A DNA stretch of 64,000 nt from JAGNZR01 sp051652785 (GCA_051652785.1 JBOFUX010000041.1:10053-74052), one strand, 5' to 3'. Positions 26,233-36,059 are shown, numbered from the stretch's first letter. Notes: a model not told the origin generated them from the sequence alone. Numbers and translations are program-made.

Positions 26233-27114
26233 CTATAGATCATTTTTATCATAAGCTTTCCCTGATGAGCTAGGTGCTACTGCTTTTCCCACTACTCCTG
26301 CTAGAGCTAGCAAAGTAAGGATATATGGTATCATTTGTATAAATTGTGGTGGTATAAATGTGAAATACTGTTGAATTAAAACTTGAGCTGCATCTGCAAA
26401 TCCAAATAATAAACTAGCAAGAATTACACCTTTAGGCTTCCATTTTCCAAAAACAAGTGCTGCTAAAGCTATAAAACCTCTTCCTGCAGACATTTCTTTT
26501 GTAAATTGGCTCAATGCTCCTATGGAAAGATAACCTCCTCCCAATCCTGCCAACATTCCAGATAAAATAACTCCAATATATCTTATCTTATAAACATCTA
26601 TTCCTACAGTATCTGCAGCTAAAGGATATTCTCCCACAGCTCTCATTCTTAATCCTGTAACAGTTTTATATAGAAATATCCCTGAAAGTATAACAACTAT
26701 ATAAACAATATAGACTACAACCGACACTCCAAAAATTCTTGGAGCACTAGGAACTATTGGTGTATTACTTGATTGTTGAAATAATACTCTTAACATAAAA
26801 ACTGTAAAACCAGAAGCAAAAAGATTTATTGCTACCCCAGATACCACTTGATTTCCTTTGTATTTTATACTTATAATCGCATGAATTAGAGCGATAAATC
26901 CTCCTCCAATTATTCCTCCTAAAAGTCCTAAAATCCAACTTCCAGTATAATATGATGTTATAGCAGTAAAAAAAGCTCCCATTAACATCATTCCTTCTAA
27001 ACCTATATTTACAACTCCTGAAATTTCAGAAAACATTCCACCTATTGCAGTTATCATAATAGGTGTTGCTTGTCTTAAAGTTGCCATTAATAAACTTAAT
27101 ATAATAGTTACCAT
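26233..27114 (-). CDS. BmpA-type nucleoside ABC transporter permease
   Basis: The 293-aa branched-chain-type permease has 8-10 hydrophobic segments. The start includes ATPIMITAIGGMFSEISGVVNIGLEGMMLMGAF, the hallmark of the NupQ/YufQ-like subunit, and the late loop has LRMRAVGEYPLAADTVGIDVYKIRYIGVILSG. Such transporters import purine nucleosides or related ribosides. It overlaps nothing but follows its sister permease by three bases. The partner binding protein (BmpA/NupA) is not in this window. Confidence 0.88.
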   Translation of the reverse strand: MVTIILSLLMATLRQATPIMITAIGGMFSEISGVVNIGLEGMMLMGAFFTAITSYYTGSWILGLLGGIIGGGFIALIHAIISIKYKGNQVVSGVAINLFASGFTVFMLRVLFQQSSNTPIVPSAPRIFGVSVVVYIVYIVVILSGIFLYKTVTGLRMRAVGEYPLAADTVGIDVYKIRYIGVILSGMLAGLGGGYLSIGALSQFTKEMSAGRGFIALAALVFGKWKPKGVILASLLFGFADAAQVLIQQYFTFIPPQFIQMIPYILTLLALAGVVGKAVAPSSSGKAYDKNDL

Positions 27115-27117
27115 TGA

Positions 27118-28164
27118 CTACACCACCTTTTTTCTTTTTATTACAAATCTAAACATATTTTCTGCTGCTATAAGTAAAATTATAATAGCTTGAATCATTA
27201 TTATTATTTGACTAGGAATTGAGGTGTTAAATTGCATAGATCTACCTCCAACTCTTAAACCTGCAAATAAAATTGCTGCCGCTAAAGCTCCAAAAGGATT
27301 ATTTTTTCCTAGAAGTGCAACTGATATTCCATCAAATCCAAATGTAGCCATAAGACCTTGTTTATATGTATATTGTCCTACTCCTCCCAAAACTCTTTCT
27401 GCTCCTGCAAAAGCTGCTAAAGCTCCAGAAATACCTAAAGAAAGTGCCATTATTAATTTTACATTTATCCCTGCATTTTCTGAGGCAGTAGGATTATAAC
27501 CTACTGCCTTTATTTTATATCCTAAAACTGTTTTTTCAAAAATAAACCAAACAATTACAACCATTACTAAAGCTATAATAAAACCATAATTAAGAGCCTC
27601 ATTAGTCCATGGCATAATTTGCTGTAATTTAGCAGAATCTAAAACTGGTGGTGTTTGAGGGTTTGGTCCATTTATTCCACCTTGTTTAAGAGGGTAATTT
27701 ATCATATACTGTTCTACATTCATAGCTATATAATTTAACATTATTGTAGAGATAACTTCATGGATACCTAATTTAGCTTTTAAAATACCCGCTATAAATG
27801 CCCATAAAAATCCTCCTAAAACTGCTAATAATATAACTATGTAAACATTATTTATAAAATTATTAGCTACAAAAGCTCCCACTCCAGCAGCAACAAGTCC
27901 TGATATTGTTATTTGACCTTGAGCTCCTATATTAAACATTCCACCTTTAAATGCAAAAAGTACAGCAAGTCCTGTGAAAATCATAGGGGTTGCTTCTAGT
28001 AAAGTTCTGGCTATTGCTTTTTGAGTTGAAAATGCACCAGTAAATAAGTAATAATAAGCTGTTATTGGACTTTCTCCTAAATATGCTATGATTACAGCTC
28101 CTATTATTAGAGCTATTACTACAGCTACTATAGGAATTAATATGTTTTCCAATTTTTTATTCAT
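27118..28164 (-). CDS. BmpA-type nucleoside ABC transporter permease
   Basis: The 348-aa YufP/NupP-like subunit has the characteristic AYYYLFTGAFSTQKAIARTLLEATPMIFTGLAVLFAFKGGMFNIGAQGQ and the cytoplasmic LGYKIKAVGYNPTASENAGINV. It begins inside the last codons of the ATPase gene (eight-base overlap), indicating tight coupling. Substrate is probably nucleosides, by family knowledge only. Confidence 0.88.
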   Translation of the reverse strand: MNKKLENILIPIVAVVIALIIGAVIIAYLGESPITAYYYLFTGAFSTQKAIARTLLEATPMIFTGLAVLFAFKGGMFNIGAQGQITISGLVAAGVGAFVANNFINNVYIVILLAVLGGFLWAFIAGILKAKLGIHEVISTIMLNYIAMNVEQYMINYPLKQGGINGPNPQTPPVLDSAKLQQIMPWTNEALNYGFIIALVMVVIVWFIFEKTVLGYKIKAVGYNPTASENAGINVKLIMALSLGISGALAAFAGAERVLGGVGQYTYKQGLMATFGFDGISVALLGKNNPFGALAAAILFAGLRVGGRSMQFNTSIPSQIIIMIQAIIILLIAAENMFRFVIKRKKVV

Positions 28165-29683
28165 TTATTTTACCACCTGCCATTAATATTCCAATTTTTT
28201 CTTCTGTTGCTTCCTCTCTATTTAAAATTCCCGTTATATGTCCTGCACACATAACTGCTATTTTATCTGATAAATTCATTATCTCTGAAAGCTCAGAGGA
28301 AACAACTAGTAATGCTTTTCCTTTCTCTTTTTCTAATAAGAGCATTTTATGTATAGATTCAATAGCACCAATATCTACTCCTCTCGTTGGCTGTGCTGCA
28401 ATTATAAGGAGATTTTTTTTCTCAAGTTCTCTTGCGACTATTATCTTTTGCTGATTTCCACCAGAAAATTTTCCAAATTCAAGTTCTGGTTCAGCTGGTC
28501 TAACATCATATTTTAATATATATTTTAGTGTTCTACTTTTTATTTTTTCAAAATTTATCAAAAATCTTTTTTTAGAATATAATGTCTCATGTTGTCCTAA
28601 TGCAAAATTTTCCATAAGATTATACTCTGCTATCCCTGCTCTCTTATGTCTATCTTCTGGAATATGTGCTATTCCTGCATTATCAAGCTTTCTTCTTCCT
28701 ATATTAGAAATTATATTTCCGCTCAATTTTATTTCTCCACCTTTTTCTATTTTCATGAGTCCAGTTAAAGCTTCTATAAGTTCTGTTTGACCACTTCCTT
28801 CTACTCCTGCTAAACCTAGTACTTCTCCTTCTCTAATTGAAAAAGAAACATTTTCTACTTTCATCACTCCAAAATTATTTTTTAAAGAAACATTTTTTAC
28901 TGTCAATATTTCTTTTCCTATTTTTACTATTGGTTTTTTTGTAGTAAAAAGTACTGCTCTTCCAACCATTGCATTAGCAATCATCTCTTTTGTAGCTTTT
29001 GAGGTTTTAAAATTTGAAATATTTTTTCCTCTTCTAATTACAGTTATATTATCTGAAATAGCTAAAACTTCTTCCAATTTATGGGATATAAATATAATTG
29101 TTTTTCCTTCAGCTATTAAATTATCTATAATTTTATAAAGTTCTTTTGTTTCTTGAGGTGTTAAAACTGCCGTTGGCTCATCAAATACTAATAGATTAGC
29201 TCCTTTAAATAAAATTTTTAAAATCTCTATTCTTTGTTGCATTCCAACAGACAAATCTTTTATAAGAGCGTTGGGTTCTATATCTAAACCATATTTATGT
29301 GAAACGTCAATTACATCTTTTCTAGCTTTATCCAAATCTAAAAACATTCCTTTTTTAGGTTCAACACCTAGTATCATATTTTCTGCTACCGTCAATGTTG
29401 GAACTAGCATAAAATGTTGATAAACCATTCCAATTCCTAATTCTGCTGCAATACTAGGTCCATCTATTATTGTTTCTTTTCCATTTAAAATTATTTTTCC
29501 AGATGTTGGTTGATATAAACCATTTAATATTTTCATTAATGTAGATTTTCCTGCTCCATTTTCTCCTACTATAGCGTGTTTTTCACCTTTAAGAATATTA
29601 AGATTTATGCAATCATTAGCGATTACTTTTCCCCCTACAAAAGTTTTCCTAATATTTTCCATTTTTAATATACATTGGTCCAC
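28157..29683 (-). CDS. BmpA-type nucleoside ABC transporter ATPase, double domain
   Basis: The 508-aa protein contains two ATP-binding domains, as in RbsA/YufO. The first has VGENGAGKSTLMK, LSVGMQQRIEILK and LLVFDEPTAVLTPQE. The second has a degenerate Walker A, GVEGSGQTELIEAL, signature FSGGNQQKIIVARE and AAQPTRGVDIGA. This combination marks the nucleoside/sugar CUT2-like group. The start is a GTG at 29681-29683, preceded by GGGAGG. It heads the three-gene operon. The missing solute-binding lipoprotein must lie elsewhere. Confidence 0.9.
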   Translation of the reverse strand: MDQCILKMENIRKTFVGGKVIANDCINLNILKGEKHAIVGENGAGKSTLMKILNGLYQPTSGKIILNGKETIIDGPSIAAELGIGMVYQHFMLVPTLTVAENMILGVEPKKGMFLDLDKARKDVIDVSHKYGLDIEPNALIKDLSVGMQQRIEILKILFKGANLLVFDEPTAVLTPQETKELYKIIDNLIAEGKTIIFISHKLEEVLAISDNITVIRRGKNISNFKTSKATKEMIANAMVGRAVLFTTKKPIVKIGKEILTVKNVSLKNNFGVMKVENVSFSIREGEVLGLAGVEGSGQTELIEALTGLMKIEKGGEIKLSGNIISNIGRRKLDNAGIAHIPEDRHKRAGIAEYNLMENFALGQHETLYSKKRFLINFEKIKSRTLKYILKYDVRPAEPELEFGKFSGGNQQKIIVARELEKKNLLIIAAQPTRGVDIGAIESIHKMLLLEKEKGKALLVVSSELSEIMNLSDKIAVMCAGHITGILNREEATEEKIGILMAGGKINE

Positions 29684-29708
29684 TTTTTCCTCCCATGAAT
29701 ATTTTATT

Positions 29709-31220
29709 TTAATTTCCTATGTTTTTCATTATTACAAATGTTAAATCATCTATTTGTTCATGTTCTTTTTCAAACTCCATTAATCTTTTTAATAAACTTA
29801 TTTTTATATTTTCTGAAGTTTCATATCGATTTTTATAAATAATATCCTTTAATCTATTCATTCCAAATAGTTCTTTTTCTTTATTTTCTGCTTCAGTTAT
29901 TCCATCTGTATAGAGTACAACTATATCCCCTTTTTCTAATTTTATTTCTGATTGATTGTATCTATAATCTTTTATAAATCCTATAGCCACTCCCTTTACT
30001 GTATGGAGTTCTATTTTATCTGTCTTTGCCCTATAAACGATAATCGGATTATGACCAGCATTAGAATAAGATAAAATTTTTGTTTTATAATCAAATTTAC
30101 AATGCATAATAGTAATAAACATATCTTCCGCAATATCAGGATAAATAATTTTATTTAAAGCATTTAAATCTTGTCTTGGTGCTATTCCTCTAGTGCTTAA
30201 AGTTTTTAGTATGGATCTAGCAATTGCCATTAAAAATGCAGCAGGCATACCTTTTCCACTTACATCTGCCATTGTTACATAGAGATTTTCTGACTCGTGA
30301 ATATAATAATCATAATAATCTCCACCGATCTCTTTAGCAGGTTCAAAATAATTTGCAATATCTAAACCAAAAATCGACTTAACATCTTGGGGAATTATTT
30401 GTTTTTGCATTTTTGAGGCTAGCTCTAATTCCTTTGATATTCTTTCTTTTATTAGTAAATCTGCATAAATTTGTGCATTATTTATTGCAATTGATATTTG
30501 GATAACTAAGGCTGATATTGTCTCTTCATCTAAATCAATTAAATTATCCTTATCTTCAATAACAAAAATTACCCCTAATTCTTTTCCTTTTACAACAAGA
30601 GGAGAAATTATAACAGTCTCTTCTTGTTCCAATGAAAAGTTTTTAGATAATTCTTTATATATTTTTGTGAATTTTTCTCTATTGAATTTTTTCCATTCAT
30701 CTAGCTCATAAAAAACTTCACCAGCGTAACTAATATTTCCTTTTATTCTTTTTCTTTTTAATTCTCCATTTTCCCATAAATATAAAGATATTCTTTTCGC
30801 ACCAGTTAGAACAAAATAAGCATCTAATATTATATCAACTGTTTTTTTTAGTTCAATTACTGATAAAACTGTTCTTGCCAATGCATTTAAATTAGATAAA
30901 TTTGCTACTCTTTTTTCAAGTGCTTGATTGCTATATTTAAGCTGATTTGATTTAGTCACAAGAGCATTATACGTTATTTCTAATTCAGTTCTATATTCTC
31001 TTAATTCTTCAATGGAATTATCTAATTCATTTTTTTGTTTTCTTAACTCTTTGAATAGATCTAGATACTCTTCTTTTAAATTCTCAGGAATTTTTTTATA
31101 CCTCTCATTCGTTCTAAAACTATTCATTATATTCTCTATAAGAATTCTTTGTTTTTTTTCATGTCTTTTTAATAAATAAATAAAACCAATAAAAAGAAAA
31201 AATATTACACCTAAACTCAT
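29709..31220 (-). CDS. SpoIIE/RsbU-type PP2C serine phosphatase with GAF domain
   Basis: The 503-aa protein has one N-terminal membrane segment (SLGVIFFLFIGFIYLLKR). A coiled coil follows at about 45-105, a GAF-like sensor at 110-255, and a PPM phosphatase at about 285-500, with AKEIGGDYYDYY, MADVSGKGMPAAFLMA, SYSNAGHNPIIVY and VLYTDGITEAENK. The metal-binding aspartates are all present. Homologues dephosphorylate anti-anti-sigma or STAS partners, but none is adjacent. It sits between uvrC and the nucleoside transporter, all on one strand. Confidence 0.88.
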   Translation of the reverse strand: MSLGVIFFLFIGFIYLLKRHEKKQRILIENIMNSFRTNERYKKIPENLKEEYLDLFKELRKQKNELDNSIEELREYRTELEITYNALVTKSNQLKYSNQALEKRVANLSNLNALARTVLSVIELKKTVDIILDAYFVLTGAKRISLYLWENGELKRKRIKGNISYAGEVFYELDEWKKFNREKFTKIYKELSKNFSLEQEETVIISPLVVKGKELGVIFVIEDKDNLIDLDEETISALVIQISIAINNAQIYADLLIKERISKELELASKMQKQIIPQDVKSIFGLDIANYFEPAKEIGGDYYDYYIHESENLYVTMADVSGKGMPAAFLMAIARSILKTLSTRGIAPRQDLNALNKIIYPDIAEDMFITIMHCKFDYKTKILSYSNAGHNPIIVYRAKTDKIELHTVKGVAIGFIKDYRYNQSEIKLEKGDIVVLYTDGITEAENKEKELFGMNRLKDIIYKNRYETSENIKISLLKRLMEFEKEHEQIDDLTFVIMKNIGN

Positions 31221-31284
31221 AATGTCTCCTATCAGTTATTTTTTATGCTAAATTAAATATAGTATACTCTATTTTTCAATGTTT

Positions 31285-33060
31285 TTAAACCTTTTTTTCA
31301 TACTCTTTTATTGCTAAGGCTATATTTATAGGAACTATCTTCTTTAATTGTTCTAAATCAGCTTTAAATATATTTTTTATACTTTTAAATTCATTAATTA
31401 AAAGTAATTTCCTCTTTTCCCCAATTCCTTTTATCTGGTTTAATTCAGAAGTTATCACTCTTTTACTTCTCAACTTTCTATGATAAGTTACTCCAAATCT
31501 ATGTGCCTCATCTCTTACTCTTTGAAATATTTTTATAGATTCTTTTGACATATCAATAATATATGGTGTTGTTTCCCCATATTTAAAGACTAGCTCTTCT
31601 TTTTTTGCTAAACTTAATAAATCCACTAAATGTAATTTATTTAATTTTTTTAATATTTTTCCAACTGCATTTATTTGCCCCAATCCTCCATCTATTAAAA
31701 TCATATCAGGAAATTCACTTTCTTTTAGTTTTGAGTATCTTCTTGTAACTACCTCTTCCATCATAGCAAAATCATCTGGAGTATCTTTACAAATTATTTT
31801 ATATTTTCTATACTCATTTGTTTTCGTAATACCTTCAATAGCAACACTCATAGAGGCAACTGCATCTTTTCCTGAAATATTAGAAATATCAAAGCATTCT
31901 ATTCTCCTTGGATATTTTTTAAGAGTTAATTTTTGATATATATACATAAGTCCCTCTTCTACAACTGATTTTCTTTTATAGTAAGACTCTATATCTTTTT
32001 CTAAGTTTAAAGTTGCCATATGTAAACTTTCTTGTTTTCTACTCTTAATTTTTGGAAAAAATAACTCTACATTATTTTCTGAATATGTATTAAAATATTT
32101 TTCCATTAAACTTTTATATACTTTTAACGAAGGATTAAAAACTATATTTTTAGGAATAAAATGTTTTGAATAATATGCAAAAATTATCATTTCATTTAAA
32201 TCCTCATAAATTTTATCTTTCAATGAAATTGTTACACTATTTTTTCCTACAATTTTTCCTTCTCTGTAACTTAAAACTAATACAAAAACATTTTCATCAA
32301 CTTTTTTATAAACAAAAGAATCTTCATCTATATAATTTTTCAACTCTGTTATTTGAGAAATAGTACTATTTTTTAATTCATCTATTTGATTTTTTAGAAT
32401 AAGCGCTTCTTCAAATTTCATTTCATTAGAATATTTTAACATCTCATTATAAATTTCGTCTATATATTCTTTTCCATTACCTTTTAAAATTCTTTTTATC
32501 CCTTCTATTTTAAAATTATACTCTATTTCTATATTTTTATAAACACAGGGTCCTACACAAAAATGCATATAATATTTTAAACAAGGTTTTGAATATATTT
32601 TTTTCATGTCTCTATTACAATCTCTAATATTAAAAATTCTCAATAAAGTTTTTTTTAAGTTCCAAGCTCCGTGTGGATAAGGTCCATAGTAAGTTCCTTT
32701 TTTACTATCCAAAGATCTTGTAGTTCTAATTATAGTTAGAGAGGGGAAGCTCTCATTTCCTATTTTTATATAAGGATATGTTTTTTGGTCTTTTAAAGCT
32801 ATATTATACTTAGGTGAATATTGCTTTATTAAATTATTCTCCAATACAAGTGCATCTATTTCACTATTGCAAAGAATATATTCAATATCTTCAATATTTT
32901 TAACTAATTCTTTTGTTTTAGTATTTTCATGTTCTCTATTAAAATATGATGAAACTCTATTTTTAAGATTTTTAGCCTTTCCAACATAAATTACAACTGA
33001 TTTTTTTTTCATAATATAAACACCTGGATTTTCAGGAATATCTACAATATTTATACTCAT
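31285..33060 (-). CDS. uvrC: Excinuclease ABC subunit C
   Basis: The 591-aa repair nuclease has an N-terminal GIY-YIG domain (PGVYIMKKKSVVIYVGKAKNLKNRVSSYF), a UvrB-binding UVR motif near 200-230, an RNase H-like C-terminal nuclease with ECFDISNISGKDAVASMSV and ILIDGGLGQINAV, and a final helix-hairpin-helix (LNQIKGIGEKRKLLLINEF). It makes both incisions in nucleotide excision repair. It follows rapZ closely, as in many Firmicutes. uvrA is also in this window. Confidence 0.96.
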   Translation of the reverse strand: MSINIVDIPENPGVYIMKKKSVVIYVGKAKNLKNRVSSYFNREHENTKTKELVKNIEDIEYILCNSEIDALVLENNLIKQYSPKYNIALKDQKTYPYIKIGNESFPSLTIIRTTRSLDSKKGTYYGPYPHGAWNLKKTLLRIFNIRDCNRDMKKIYSKPCLKYYMHFCVGPCVYKNIEIEYNFKIEGIKRILKGNGKEYIDEIYNEMLKYSNEMKFEEALILKNQIDELKNSTISQITELKNYIDEDSFVYKKVDENVFVLVLSYREGKIVGKNSVTISLKDKIYEDLNEMIIFAYYSKHFIPKNIVFNPSLKVYKSLMEKYFNTYSENNVELFFPKIKSRKQESLHMATLNLEKDIESYYKRKSVVEEGLMYIYQKLTLKKYPRRIECFDISNISGKDAVASMSVAIEGITKTNEYRKYKIICKDTPDDFAMMEEVVTRRYSKLKESEFPDMILIDGGLGQINAVGKILKKLNKLHLVDLLSLAKKEELVFKYGETTPYIIDMSKESIKIFQRVRDEAHRFGVTYHRKLRSKRVITSELNQIKGIGEKRKLLLINEFKSIKNIFKADLEQLKKIVPINIALAIKEYEKKV

Positions 33061-33064
33061 AATT

Positions 33065-33964
33065 TTACCAATGTCCTTTTTCTTCTTCTCTATTTGATGT
33101 ATATATTTTTATGTTTTTTATTTTTGAGAGTTCCTCATTAAATAATTGTACAAAAGTTACTGAACGGTGTTTTCCACCACTACAACCAAAGCCTATAGAT
33201 AGATGTTTTTTTCCTTCTTTAATATAATTGGGAATTAAAAATTTAATCATATCCATAAGTCTATTATAAAATTCTTTTGAAACTTCACTATCCATAACAT
33301 AATCTTGAACGTCTTTGTCTTTTCCATTTTTTATTTTTAATTCTTTTATATAGTATGGATTCGGCAAAAACCTTACATCAAAAACTAAATCTAAATCTAT
33401 AGGCATACCATATTTAAAACCAAAAGATTGAAGATGAATATTTAGTTCATTTAAATCTTTATTTTTCAAATAATAATTTTCTTTAATTTTTTCTCCTAAT
33501 TGTTTAGCAGAGAGATAAGATGTGTCAATTATTTTTGTAGCTCTTTCTCTAATTCCATACATAATATCTCGTTCGTTTTTTATATTTTCTAAAAGTGTAG
33601 AAAATTCAAGAGGATGTTTTCTTCTTGTTAAATTATATCTATTTAAAATCATTTCATCTGAAGCCTCTAAAAATATTATTTCATTATTTGGAATCATCTC
33701 TTTTACAAAATCTAAAAATTCTAAATATTCTGAAATTTCTTCAAATGATCTTATATCTAAACCTATTGCTATTTTATTTATTTTACCTTTTTTTATTCTT
33801 AATTCCTTGTGATTAACACTATATTTTTCAATTATAAATTTACTTAATGTACAAGGTAGATTATCCATAGTTAAATAGTCCATATCTTCTAAGAAATTTA
33901 AAACTGATGTTTTTCCAGCACCACTTAGTCCTGTTACAATTACTAAACTTTCTATTGCTATCAT
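33065..33964 (-). CDS. rapZ: RNase adapter / nucleotide-binding protein RapZ
   Basis: The 299-aa YvcJ/RapZ protein has a P-loop LSGAGKTSVLNFLEDMDYLTMDNLP (residues 13-37), a B site FLEASDEMILNRY and the C-terminal binding pocket IGFGCSGGKHRSVTFVQLF. In E. coli RapZ targets GlmZ for RNase E cleavage; in Gram-positives YvcJ hydrolyses GTP, and its role is less clear. First gene of a rapZ-uvrC pair; no glmS/GlmZ element seen nearby. Confidence 0.93.
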   Translation of the reverse strand: MIAIESLVIVTGLSGAGKTSVLNFLEDMDYLTMDNLPCTLSKFIIEKYSVNHKELRIKKGKINKIAIGLDIRSFEEISEYLEFLDFVKEMIPNNEIIFLEASDEMILNRYNLTRRKHPLEFSTLLENIKNERDIMYGIRERATKIIDTSYLSAKQLGEKIKENYYLKNKDLNELNIHLQSFGFKYGMPIDLDLVFDVRFLPNPYYIKELKIKNGKDKDVQDYVMDSEVSKEFYNRLMDMIKFLIPNYIKEGKKHLSIGFGCSGGKHRSVTFVQLFNEELSKIKNIKIYTSNREEEKGHW

Positions 33965-33981
33965 AATCTCCTCCTAATTTT

Positions 33982-34018
33982 AAAAATAAAAAGCTGCATA
34001 AAAGCAGCTTTTTATTTT
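33982..34018 (-). terminator. Terminator of argS
   Basis: AAATAAAAAGCTGC and GCAGCTTTTTATTTT form a strong stem with T run on the minus strand. The right arm overlaps the argS stop codon, and the rapZ gene starts 18 bases later. Confidence 0.8.
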
Positions 34019-35732
34019 ACATTCTCTCTAAAGTCTTTATTCCTAAAAGAGATAATCCTATTTTTAGTGTTTCTGAAGTTAAGCTCGCTAGTAAAAGTCG
34101 AGATTGTAATATAGTGGCTTCTTGATTTAGAATAGGACAACTATTATAAAAACTATTGAATTTTTTAGAAAGTTCAAAAATATAATCTGCAATTAAATTT
34201 GGCTTACAAGTTTCAGCTGCTTTTAATACTAAATTATTAAATAATGTTAATTGATGTGCGAGGACTCTTTCTTCTACATTTATAAAATTAATAGCATGGT
34301 TAAGGTCTATTGTTATTCCCTTTTCTTCAGCTTTTCTTATAATTGATTTTATCCTAGCATAGGCATATTGTAAGTAGGGTGCTGTATTTCCTTCAAAACT
34401 TAATACTTTATCCCATTCAAAAACAACAGCACTCTGTCTATTTTGCGAAAGATCCGCATATTTTATAGCTCCCATTCCCACCACTTCTGCTATCATATTT
34501 TTTTCTTCTTCTGATAAAGTTGGATTTTTTTCATTTACAACAGTATAAGCCCTTGTTTTTCCTTCATCTAATAGCTGTTCAAGTTTTATCACATTTCCTT
34601 TTCTCGTTGAAAATACTCCATCAGCAAATCTCATAATTCCAAACCAAATATGTTGTTTTTCTACTTCCCAACCTAATTTTTCTGTTATTTTAAACAATTG
34701 TTTGAAATGATCTTGTTGTCTTTCATCTGTTAAATATATTAATTTATTTACATCATAGGTACCCAGTTTATATTTTATTGTAGCAATATCAGAGGTTGAA
34801 TACAAAAATGCGCCATCACTTTTTTGTACTAAACATGGATTAAGCTTTTCCTCTTCAGAGAATATTACTACTTTTGCTCCTTCACTCTCTACTGCTATTT
34901 TTCTTTCCAATAGCTCTGTTATAACACCTGGCATTATATCATTGTAAAAAGATTCACCATTATAAACATCAAATTTTACATCCATTCTATCATACATTTT
35001 ATTATACTCATTTAAAGAAACTTCAATAAATTCTTTCCACAATCTACTGTTCTCAGTTTCTCCATCTTGTAATTTTTTTAGTTCTAATCTAGCTTGTTCT
35101 TCAAGAAACGGTTCTTTTTCAGTTCTATTAGAAAACTCCACATAAACTCTTTCTAGTTCCTCTATTGGATTTAGTTTATACGCATCTTTGTCTAACCAAT
35201 TTCTATATCCTATTATAAGTTTTCCAAACTGTGTTCCCCAGTCTCCAATATGATTATCTGCTATGGTTTCATAACCTAAATAGTTATAAATTCTTTTTAC
35301 AGAGTCTCCAATAATTGTTGATCTCAAATGTCCTATATGCATTCTTTTCGCTATATTAGGGGAAGAATAATCAATTATAACTTTTCCTTTTCTATTTAAA
35401 AAAGAAAAATCTATACCTTCTTTTATAACTTTTTTTACATACTCACCTAAAAATTTATTTTTTAAATATATATTTATAAATCCAGGACCTGCTATTTCTA
35501 ATTTTTCAATAATATTATTTTCTAATAAATTTTTAACAACTTCCTCTGCTATAGATTTAGGATTTTTTCCTAATATTTTAGTATTCATCATAGCAAAATT
35601 TGTTTGAAAATCACCAAACTTTTCATTGGTTGCTACAGTTATTTCCACTGCTTTAAATGCTGATTCAGGATATATTATTCTCATGGTAGCTTCAAATATT
35701 TCAGCAATTTCTTTATCTATTAATTTAACCAA
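34017..35732 (-). CDS. argS: Arginyl-tRNA synthetase
   Basis: The class I synthetase attaches arginine to tRNA-Arg. Motifs are the HIGH-type SSPNIAKRMHIGHLRSTIIGDS (about 125-146), DNHIGDWGTQFGKLI, a KMSKS-like STRKGNVIKL and the C-terminal anticodon-binding helices with AVVFEWDKVLSFEGNTAPYLQYAYARIKSI. The frame opens at a GTG at 35741, but AGAGGTG precedes the TTG at 35730-35732 with normal spacing, so I place the start there; the nine-base difference is uncertain. A probable structured RNA ends about 55 bases upstream. Confidence 0.95.
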   Translation of the reverse strand: MVKLIDKEIAEIFEATMRIIYPESAFKAVEITVATNEKFGDFQTNFAMMNTKILGKNPKSIAEEVVKNLLENNIIEKLEIAGPGFINIYLKNKFLGEYVKKVIKEGIDFSFLNRKGKVIIDYSSPNIAKRMHIGHLRSTIIGDSVKRIYNYLGYETIADNHIGDWGTQFGKLIIGYRNWLDKDAYKLNPIEELERVYVEFSNRTEKEPFLEEQARLELKKLQDGETENSRLWKEFIEVSLNEYNKMYDRMDVKFDVYNGESFYNDIMPGVITELLERKIAVESEGAKVVIFSEEEKLNPCLVQKSDGAFLYSTSDIATIKYKLGTYDVNKLIYLTDERQQDHFKQLFKITEKLGWEVEKQHIWFGIMRFADGVFSTRKGNVIKLEQLLDEGKTRAYTVVNEKNPTLSEEEKNMIAEVVGMGAIKYADLSQNRQSAVVFEWDKVLSFEGNTAPYLQYAYARIKSIIRKAEEKGITIDLNHAINFINVEERVLAHQLTLFNNLVLKAAETCKPNLIADYIFELSKKFNSFYNSCPILNQEATILQSRLLLASLTSETLKIGLSLLGIKTLERM

Positions 35733-35787
35733 ATTATTCACCTCTTATATTGTATTTGAATATATTCCATAATTTAAAATTACAAAA

Positions 35788-36025
35788 TAAAAAAAAATGG
35801 GCATTATTGCCCAATTAAAGAATAAATCCAACTTACCGCCTTCAGTATAGTTTTAGTCGCCAGTACTATACGGTGGTAACCAGTTCCAATTTATGTACAG
35901 GGTCCGTAAACCAAAAGGGGTTTCGTGACTTAACTGATGTATAAAAAGCAGCGCCAGTTCCAGTGACGACATTAGGCCCAAAACCTCGTGAAAATAGCGT
36001 ATAAGCCAGATTTTTCTTATTCTTT
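35788..36025 (-). ncRNA. Probable free-standing structured RNA, unidentified
   Basis: Between aspS and argS a complete RNA gene layout is visible on the minus strand: promoter TTGAAA-17-TATAAT (36054-36059 and 36031-36036), about 238 bases with no ORF, then a terminator GGGCATTATTGCCC with a T run (35788-35812). The 5' end AAAGAATAA pairs perfectly with UUAUUCUUU just before the terminator, enclosing further stems: CUUAU(A)CGCU with GGCGGUAAG, GUAUAGU with ACUAUAC, and AAACC with GGUUU. The element ACUGG occurs four times. GC content is higher than in the flanks. No tmRNA, RNase P, SRP or T-box signature was found. 6S RNA, an argS leader or an unnamed family remain possible. Confidence 0.6.
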
Positions 36026-36030
36026 AATGG

Positions 36031-36059
36031 ATTATAACATTAAAAAAAATTTTTTTCAA
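36031..36059 (-). promoter_or_regulatory. Promoter of the RNA between aspS and argS
   Basis: TTGAAA (36054-36059) and a perfect TATAAT (36031-36036) are 17 bases apart on the minus strand, immediately after the aspS stop codon. The predicted start lies near 36025. Confidence 0.7.

Noticed and set aside
35865..35885. T-box-like word GGTGGTAACC near argS
   Set aside because: It is on the plus strand, while argS, promoter and terminator are on the minus strand, and no T-box stem I or specifier layout is visible.
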